Shown: positions 21,560 through 23,351 of the stretch, piece after piece | How positions within the stretch are numbered: the first letter of the stretch is position 1 | How the letters are laid out: every line of letters starts with the position of its first letter | Virus record (IMG/VR): IMGVR_UViG_3300043446_000156 | Location: 1-23,351 of that record | Origin: a virus | Reading direction: 5' to 3' (one strand) | Length of the DNA: 23,351 nt | Translations under genes and position numbers: made by a program | Notes under the pieces: model-generated | What the model was told of the DNA's origin: nothing | The model's input: the letters and a program-made list of their open reading frames with translations, nothing else | Database searches by the model: none

Positions 21560-21749
21560 TTTTCTTTACAACCTCCCCAGTTGATTTATCAAGTTCATAT
21601 TCATAATGAACCCCATCGTTTCCGTTCTGACCTACAACATCAATACGGGATTCTTTCTTTTTAAATATACGATCAAAGTTTTCATCGAATTGTTTAGAGT
21701 ACGGTTTGCTTTTAATCCAGTCACCAGTTATGTCATTCTTGGAAGTCAT
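21546..21749 (-). CDS. Small hypothetical phage protein (67 aa)
   Basis: Two starts are possible: ATG 21776 (76 residues, no ribosome site) and ATG 21749 (67 residues, AAGGAG twelve bases upstream). I prefer the second, because the product then begins MTSKNDITGDWIKSKPYSKQF, an opening seen in many small phage proteins, and overlap with the upstream gene shrinks to 17 bases. The rest is charged (FDENFDRIFKKK) and ends in a Lys/Glu-rich tail. Function unknown. Confidence 0.62.
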   Translation of the reverse strand: MTSKNDITGDWIKSKPYSKQFDENFDRIFKKKESRIDVVGQNGNDGVHYEYELDKSTGEVVKKNENT

Positions 21750-21957
21750 TTGTAAATATTTCTCCTTGTAAGTCATCTAGTTCTACATCTTCTGTAAAAG
21801 ATTCTTCATCTCTTAAGTCTTCTCTAACCACAGCTTCTACATCCCGCTCTACAGGCTGAAAGCAATGATTACATAAGTCAATGTATTCCCCAGTTATTGC
21901 AGATTTTCTTGTTGCTTCAAAATCATTTAAGATTTTGTTGCAAGCTAAGCATCTCAT
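21733..21957 (-). CDS. Small zinc-finger phage protein (74 aa)
   Basis: Two CxxC pairs near the N-terminus (MRCLACNKIL at residues 3-6 and LCNHCF about 25 residues later) should bind one zinc. A long acidic tail follows (ERDVEAVVREDLRDEESFTEDVELDDLQG). The pattern C-x2-C-N-K-x-L-x-D-F-E-A-T-R-K, then the second pair, is common to small proteins of many T7-like and related phages. The acidic tail might mimic DNA or bind a host protein, but that is speculation. Its ATG overlaps the TGA of the 40-residue gene upstream (ATGA). Confidence 0.72.
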   Translation of the reverse strand: MRCLACNKILNDFEATRKSAITGEYIDLCNHCFQPVERDVEAVVREDLRDEESFTEDVELDDLQGEIFTNDFQE

Positions 21958-22076
21958 TTTATTTTACCTTCTTTCATAATGGTTTGTAATGTGTAGTTGT
22001 ATAGTACCCATCTTCTGTTACGTTTGTCAATACGCATTTCAAACTCTTGATTCTTCCACCAGAAAACAGTAACCAT
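21954..22076 (-). CDS. Small basic hypothetical protein (40 aa)
   Basis: ATG 22076 follows the previous stop with no gap and has AAGGAG five bases upstream; the TGA overlaps the next ATG (ATGA). The 40 residues begin MVTVFWWKNQEFEMRIDKRN and go on RRWVLYNYTLQTIMKEGKIK. The net charge is positive with several aromatics, so nucleic-acid binding is possible but unproven. A longer frame through the same DNA (21974-22177) lies in another phase and is a shadow. Confidence 0.68.
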   Translation of the reverse strand: MVTVFWWKNQEFEMRIDKRNRRWVLYNYTLQTIMKEGKIK

Positions 22077-22430
22077 TTAAACTCCTTGAAATTTAAAGTG
22101 AGAGTCAGAGTTATTATGTTTACGGTATAACTGTTTAATCTTTTTACAAACATCTGCATACTTTTTGTTAGCTTCATTAATAGTTAACAATTGAGTTAGA
22201 TGACTTCTTAAAGATTCTTTAGTATGGATTTGATATTCAGATTTAACAACAGGAATATCTCTACCTTGAGAAAGAGATCTAACAGTTATGAAATCATCAT
22301 TTGGTACATTAACACCTATAACTTCATACCAAGAACAATCTTCAATAAAATCTTCCATTAGATTTAAGTTTAGATGTTCAAACTGTTCTTCTAAACCAAA
22401 AAATGCAACGTTAGTACCAATTTCAAACAT
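22077..22430 (-). CDS. Hypothetical protein (117 aa)
   Basis: The 117 residues start MFEIGTNVAFFGLEEQFEHL. A beta-rich middle (WYEVIGVNVPNDDFITVRS) is followed by two C-terminal helices (LRSHLTQLLTINEANKKYADVCKKI) and a His/Asn-rich end. There is no signal peptide or membrane segment. AGGAG lies about nine bases before ATG 22430, over the end of the ATP-grasp gene. The stop is immediately followed by the next ATG. I do not recognise the family. Confidence 0.66.
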   Translation of the reverse strand: MFEIGTNVAFFGLEEQFEHLNLNLMEDFIEDCSWYEVIGVNVPNDDFITVRSLSQGRDIPVVKSEYQIHTKESLRSHLTQLLTINEANKKYADVCKKIKQLYRKHNNSDSHFKFQGV

Positions 22431-22432
22431 AA

Positions 22433-23182
22433 TTACAGACTCCTATAATAATTGTATATTGCTTTCGCATATTTGTCAAGCGTAGTTCCTTCAATTCCAG
22501 GTGCAGTATTAACTTCAAAAACAAAAAACTTATTGTCAATTAGTCGGTGCCCAATATCAACGGCACCGAAATCAAGGCCCAAAAGATTAACAGCCCTGCG
22601 GGCTGATGATAGTAGTTCTTCGGACGGAGCAATCTCTGCCCTTGCGTAGATCCATCCATTACTGTGGTTCCTAATGCCAGAACCACCAATTGATCCTAAT
22701 CGTTTTTTCTTTTGTTGCACATCAAGTATCTGATCACGGAATACGTGAACACGATACTCATGTTTGTGTTTAGTTTTTACAGTATATAGTGGAGCTCTGA
22801 CCAATTTATCTAGCCTATCGACAATGATAATACCCTGACCACTATGCCCAGTTAAAGATGTACGACAATAGACAACATGACCATGGTTAATCCAATCTTC
22901 TGCATCTTTTAACTCTGTAGTAAATTTAGGTAAGTCAGTAAAACTTGCTAAATATAATGTTGATAATGTTTTAAGTTTATTACTAGCCAATTGAATAGCG
23001 TCAGGTTTGTTTAAATCCTGAGGCATCCACCTAAAATGTGGTGGTGTAGAGTTGCCCCAGTTTATAATGACGTCTCTACGTCTAGCATTATACGATGGCG
23101 AAACCCTTAGAATACCAAGGGTTCTAGCCAATCGCTTTGCTGAAACGCTACCAATTTTATAAGGAAATAATTTAAGACTCAT
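22433..23182 (-). CDS. ATP-grasp (RimK-like) ligase
   Basis: This 249-residue protein has the ATP-grasp hallmarks: a Gly-rich loop (RTSLTGHSGQGIIIV, residues about 107-121), EYRVHVFRDQ, the metal-binding strand LGLDFGAVDIG, and FVFEVNTAPGIEGTT with the Asn that binds Mg. Such enzymes join a carboxylate to an amine using ATP; RimK adds Glu to ribosomal protein S6. A specific N-terminal piece (KIGSVSAKRLARTLGI, then VIINWGNS) occurs in phage and bacterial members of unknown substrate. The gene is early in the operon, with AAGGAG six bases upstream, so it could modify a host protein, a peptide or a small molecule. Confidence 0.83.
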   Translation of the reverse strand: MSLKLFPYKIGSVSAKRLARTLGILRVSPSYNARRRDVIINWGNSTPPHFRWMPQDLNKPDAIQLASNKLKTLSTLYLASFTDLPKFTTELKDAEDWINHGHVVYCRTSLTGHSGQGIIIVDRLDKLVRAPLYTVKTKHKHEYRVHVFRDQILDVQQKKKRLGSIGGSGIRNHSNGWIYARAEIAPSEELLSSARRAVNLLGLDFGAVDIGHRLIDNKFFVFEVNTAPGIEGTTLDKYAKAIYNYYRSL

Positions 23183-23346
23183 ATAGTTCTCCTTAATATT
23201 TTATGTCTTTTATCTAACCAAAATTCATCACAAGATTTATCATCTTTTAATGGTGATGATATAAAATAAGATTGATATAGTTCATTTACATTAGCAGTAA
23301 AACGATAACATTGCCCTGCACGAGGACAACTGTTATCATTACACAT
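23179..23346 (-). CDS. Small Cys-containing phage protein (55 aa)
   Basis: ATG 23346 to TGA 23179, overlapping the ATP-grasp start (ATGA). The 55 residues begin MCNDNSCPRAGQCYRFTAN and continue YQSYFISSPLKDDKSCDEFW. Cys2, Cys7, Cys13 and Cys39 could bind zinc or an Fe-S centre. The element C-P-x-x-x-x-C-Y-R-F-T-A recurs in tiny early proteins of many phages. The ribosome site and promoter would lie outside the window, so this start is the first possible ATG seen, not proven. Confidence 0.68.
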   Translation of the reverse strand: MCNDNSCPRAGQCYRFTANVNELYQSYFISSPLKDDKSCDEFWLDKRHKILRRTI

Positions 23347-23351
23347 AGTTA

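Noticed and set aside
21974-22177. 67-codon frame on the - strand
   Set aside because: It overlaps the end of the 117-residue gene and most of the 40-residue gene. The latter has a perfect ribosome site and ATGA coupling, so this is a shadow frame.
1-23351. tRNA genes, CRISPR arrays, insertion sequences
   Set aside because: No cloverleaf, regularly spaced repeats, or transposase with terminal repeats was seen by reading. A tRNAscan or repeat search was not possible here.

Overview
This window looks like part of the genome of an AT-rich, short-tailed (podovirus-type) double-stranded DNA phage. Virion and lysis genes run rightward on the + strand (1-11159). A tightly packed replication and nucleotide-metabolism operon runs leftward on the - strand (about 23346 to 11450). 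The two blocks converge at about 11.2-11.45 kb. The virion genes are P22-like: a gp4-like head-closure adaptor, a gp10-like nozzle and three ejection-type proteins, the last with a lambda-R-like murein transglycosylase domain. The replication genes are T7-like: zinc-finger/TOPRIM primase, RecA-fold helicase, family A DNA polymerase, SSB, FEN-type exonuclease and endonuclease I. No phage RNA polymerase, integrase, terminase, portal or capsid gene is seen here.

Left block: the tail end of a membrane protein, an M15 peptidase (endolysin), an HExxH SprT-like metalloprotein and a small holin-like protein; then the gp4-like adaptor, the gp10-like nozzle carrying an inserted carbohydrate-binding-like module, a small GNAT-like protein, the ejection proteins, and a fibre/C1q-like protein.

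Junction: a 23-codon gene at 11251-11322 encodes an intact pyrroloquinoline quinone precursor peptide, PqqA, with the Glu15/Tyr19 pair that PqqE cross-links. It has its own extended -10 promoter, a strong ribosome binding site, and a terminator shared with the opposing operon. This is the layout of a stand-alone auxiliary gene (moron). No other pqq gene is visible, so the peptide would feed the host's PqqB-E machinery. The host is therefore probably a PQQ-using Gram-negative, most simply a methylotroph such as a streamlined Methylophilaceae (OM43/LD28-like) bacterium. The host is inferred, not shown.

Right block, in transcription order: a Cys-rich small protein, an ATP-grasp (RimK-like) ligase, several small proteins, primase, helicase, two small proteins, DNA polymerase, SSB, FEN exonuclease, endonuclease I, small proteins including a lipoprotein, a DnaQ-like exonuclease fused to a zinc ribbon, a DUF6378-like protein, a class II B12-dependent ribonucleotide reductase and two last small proteins. 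Almost every gene overlaps the next by ATGA or TAATG. The DNA polymerase is split just before catalytic motif A into two separately initiated ORFs, with a 40-codon ORF between them in a third frame. A strong sigma70-type promoter with a 15-bp palindrome in its spacer sits inside the operon at 14134-14162 and shares an 11-bp -10 block with the pqqA promoter. Six or more genes shorter than 60 codons were recovered by reading the gaps directly.
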